Below are positions 63,859-64,000 of a DNA stretch of 64,000 nt, one piece after another. The translations under genes were made by a program, and so were the position numbers. The DNA is from Roseovarius albus (lineage in GTDB: Bacteria > Pseudomonadota > Alphaproteobacteria > Rhodobacterales > Rhodobacteraceae): contig NZ_FWFX01000005.1 of the NCBI RefSeq assembly GCF_900172335.1, forward strand, positions 1 through 64,000, read 5' to 3'. The first letter of the stretch is position 1. Every line of letters begins with the position of its first letter. Below the pieces are notes generated by a model. That model searched no databases and was not told the origin of the DNA. It worked only from the letters and a program-made list of their open reading frames with translations.

Positions 63859-64000
63859 ATACCGCACACGACGCAACGCGCCGAAAGCGATATCACCGAA
63901 TGATGGTGCAAAAAATTCCACTGGTGACTCAGACGGCGCGTCTGAGATCAACACGGTCGCAAAGGAGCTTGAAAGCATTCGACAAGAAGGGCTGACAGGG
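63839..64000 (+). CDS. KpsE-like capsule export inner-membrane protein, N-terminal part
   Basis: From the ATG at 63839, overlapping the ABC ATPase by 20 bases, the frame MKPKAAKYRTRRN ... ESIRQEGLTG is open to the window edge. A basic start, low-complexity Ser/Ala stretch and EGLTG end resemble the cytoplasmic leader of roseobacter capsule-export proteins of the KpsE/CtrB family. It is only 54 codons, so the call leans on context. Confidence 0.6.
   Translation, partial: MKPKAAKYRTRRNAPKAISPNDGAKNSTGDSDGASEINTVAKELESIRQEGLTG

Overview
The window looks like chromosome (or chromid) from a marine alphaproteobacterium of the Rhodobacteraceae, probably the Roseobacter group. The evidence is the fbcFBC-type cytochrome bc1 operon, TRAP transporters, a mandelate-racemase-family betaine epimerase closely resembling HpbD of marine roseobacters, MttB-family methyltransferases, capsule-export genes and many LysR, MocR, RpiR and GntR regulators. 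No species can be named from the sequence alone.

Layout. (1) 1-136 is the end of an IS3-family insertion sequence with a 26-bp terminal repeat. (2) 137-5848 is a TRAP transporter, a D-Ala-D-Ala dipeptidase and a D-amino-acid dehydrogenase cut off by that IS, with a divergent RpiR regulator; together they suggest scavenging of D-alanyl-D-alanine from peptidoglycan. (3) 6-26.5 kb is an accessory patchwork: an orphan tyrosine recombinase, small regulator-enzyme pairs (HxlR/MdaB/GST, MocR/DUF983, LysR/SDR, LysR/AzoR), an LtrA-ion channel pair, a PQQ-type sugar dehydrogenase, an SLC13 permease, a decayed SDR/AraC pair, and intergenic tracts carrying degenerate repeats. (4) 26.9-30.3 kb holds two small HTH proteins, a two-gene HipA-like module (separate kinase and HipA-N/HIRAN protein) with its own promoter and palindrome, and a broken UvrD helicase. 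An inverted copy of the 26-bp IS end lies at 29332-29357, so about 29.2 kb is bracketed by inward-facing IS ends. (5) 30.5-38.4 kb is core chromosome: tRNA-Lys(UUU), dapF-mtaB-gst, paiB, gst, an outer-membrane protein and the bc1 operon ending in a strong terminator.

(6) 38.4-49.0 kb is one tightly overlapping minus-strand operon (GntR regulator, DapA-like lyase/deaminase, aldehyde dehydrogenase, MttB-family methyltransferase, HpbD-like epimerase, trimethylamine-dehydrogenase-like demethylase, two SDRs, FAD amine oxidase). I read it as a route from (hydroxy)proline betaine towards 2-oxoglutarate. (7) 49.2-63 kb is mixed core: LOG-family protein, threonine dehydratase-like enzyme, dapD, dapE, a Hint-domain secreted protein, an unusual glutamate-receptor-like channel, a complex I accessory subunit, MATE pump, Tat-exported metallo-hydrolase, GAF-LuxR regulator and an ArsR/permease pair. 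(8) From 63.2 kb a capsule-export locus begins (KpsT-like ATPase and the start of a KpsE-like protein) and runs off the end.

The least familiar system is the split HipA/HIRAN module at 27.5-29.3 kb. The next most interesting items are the betaine operon, the TRAP-linked D-Ala-D-Ala operon and the glutamate-receptor-like channel with a non-canonical filter.
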